This document shows, one piece after another, positions 62,875-64,000 of a DNA stretch of 64,000 nucleotides. Numbering within the stretch: position 1 is the first letter of the stretch; each line of letters begins with the position of its first letter. The notes beneath the pieces are model-generated. The model was not told where the DNA came from. It did no database searches and saw only the letters and a program-made list of their open reading frames with translations. This DNA comes from Rhea pennata. Lineage: Eukaryota > Chordata > Aves > Rheiformes > Rheidae. The stretch lies in the NCBI RefSeq assembly GCF_028389875.1, contig NC_084665.1, positions 95,957,435 through 96,021,434 on the forward strand, written 5' to 3'. Made by a program: the position numbers and the translations under genes.

Positions 62875-64000
62875 CTTTTCAAAACATAGAAACAAGGAAA
62901 TTTCAGTAGAAATACAACAGTTCTCTATCCAAATAAACTGATCATTAAATCTCAAGAGTGGAAGGAATAATACTTAAGAATACTTAAAAACAAACGGAAA
63001 CAAATGCCATCCAGAAAATTTCTATTGATAAAAGAGAAGATAATTTATTTCTCTATTATTCTGCCTGACAATTTCACCAACATGGGCAAAAGTAAGCTTA
63101 GCACTGAAAAAACTACAGTATAACAATTATATGAGAGCATAATTCTGATCACACTGACACTAATAGGACCCTTTCCACTGGCATCCATAAGTGCAGGTTT
63201 GCATCATAAATAAGCAAGAAATATCAAAATTAAATGTGTGTTCCAAAGAAAGCAATTCAGAAACCAGTGCAGGAACTCTTGAACTGCAACATTCATATGG
63301 ATGCATTCTTCGTTTTGCTTTTATTCATTTTTGGAGGATGGACCAAAAAGTCTCCCAAACCTTTTCATATTTCCCTGATACAGGCTGATGGTTCCCTTAA
63401 CAGAGTCATCATTAGATTATTTCTCCAAGCTCCAGTTTTAAAAGGCACAGCCATGTTATTCATTCAGTTTTGGAAAAAGAAAATTTAATAAGTTGAGTTC
63501 CTTCATGTCTCCCAAATAATGCTTATTATCACCTCTCTCTCCAGTTTGAGAATCAGAAGCTGGCTTTGCTCTATTAGAAAGCCTAACATACCATGGTACC
63601 TAACAGAACTATCAAAATATGTTTATGGCTTTCTGTGCTACACATTAAGACTTATATGGCCTGCAAAAGATTGTATTGTTTTAAATAAAGTAGGTGGCAG
63701 AAGAGTTTTTCCCCAACTTGGCATAGAGGGTAAATGACTATAGTTATATTATAACAGCAGTGTCTCTAATCTGCATTTTGAATGCCTGACAGTAGTTGAA
63801 AATAATTGAATAAAACTATTTCTTTGTGGAATTGGATGGTTTTAAAAAAGGGAAGACTTGCTTTCAAAGCAATGCTATTAAGCCTGGCAGCGTGGCTGAT
63901 TGAACACAGATATGATTTTGAAAGAAATACAGCACAACTGCTGACTTTAGTTGGCTCATGAGATTAGAAATAAATGAAACCATCTGTTGGATGATGTGCT
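62875..64000 (-). other. CD109: CD109 intron, incomplete
   Basis: Intronic sequence upstream of the 62718-62874 exon, running off the window. I looked for the next upstream exon on the minus strand and found no open stretch with splice signals and family similarity. The short plus-strand frames here have no recognisable content. Confidence 0.7.

Noticed and set aside
1..64000. tRNA, rRNA, CRISPR, insertion sequences, operons, endogenous retroviral LTR pairs or viral genes
   Set aside because: None seen. There are no spaced direct repeats of CRISPR type, no paired LTRs, no tRNA-like cloverleaf that I could spot by eye, and the sequence is clearly vertebrate.

Overview
The window reads as vertebrate nuclear DNA from a bird (less likely another reptile). 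It is AT-rich and intron-bearing, with canonical GT/AG splice sites. Its interspersed repeats are CR1 LINEs, including a copy ending in the ATTCTATG octamer tail typical of avian CR1. Nothing suggests a prokaryote: there are no operons, ribosome binding sites, tRNA or rRNA genes, or CRISPR arrays.

The one protein-coding gene I can identify is CD109, a GPI-anchored member of the alpha-2-macroglobulin/complement family. It lies on the minus strand at the right end. Its last three coding exons are at 62718-62874, 62193-62295 and 60398-60588. They join in frame with GT donors and AG acceptors, and encode the end of the receptor-binding domain, a short cysteine-rich linker and the hydrophobic GPI-attachment tail, ending at a TAG. 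The rest of the gene lies beyond base 64000. The 3' UTR runs to lower coordinates. It probably spans up to about 5 kb, to a candidate AATAAA at 55273-55278, but several other AATAAA hexamers are possible.

From about 1 to 55200 I find no convincing gene. In mammals the stretch 3' of CD109, towards COL12A1, is a long gene-poor interval, and this window looks like its avian counterpart. It holds CR1 copies of different ages: 20843-21112 (minus), 34875-35507 (plus, best preserved), 43920-44115 (minus, internal fragment), 44551-45246 and 50090-50530 (minus, ancient) and 53163-54375 (minus, decayed reverse transcriptase). It also holds microsatellites, several long poly(A)/poly(T) tracts and two GC/CpG-richer patches (27940-28760 and 30130-30340). 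Many short open frames exist, but many open only with TTG or GTG, lack homology I can recognise and look like chance.

I did not find a clear new biological system. The items most worth a second look are the CR1 fragment capped by an octamer expansion, the opposed poly(A)/poly(T) pair at 18.7 kb, a few exon-like or coiled-coil-like fragments in the desert, and the compact CxxC linker of CD109.
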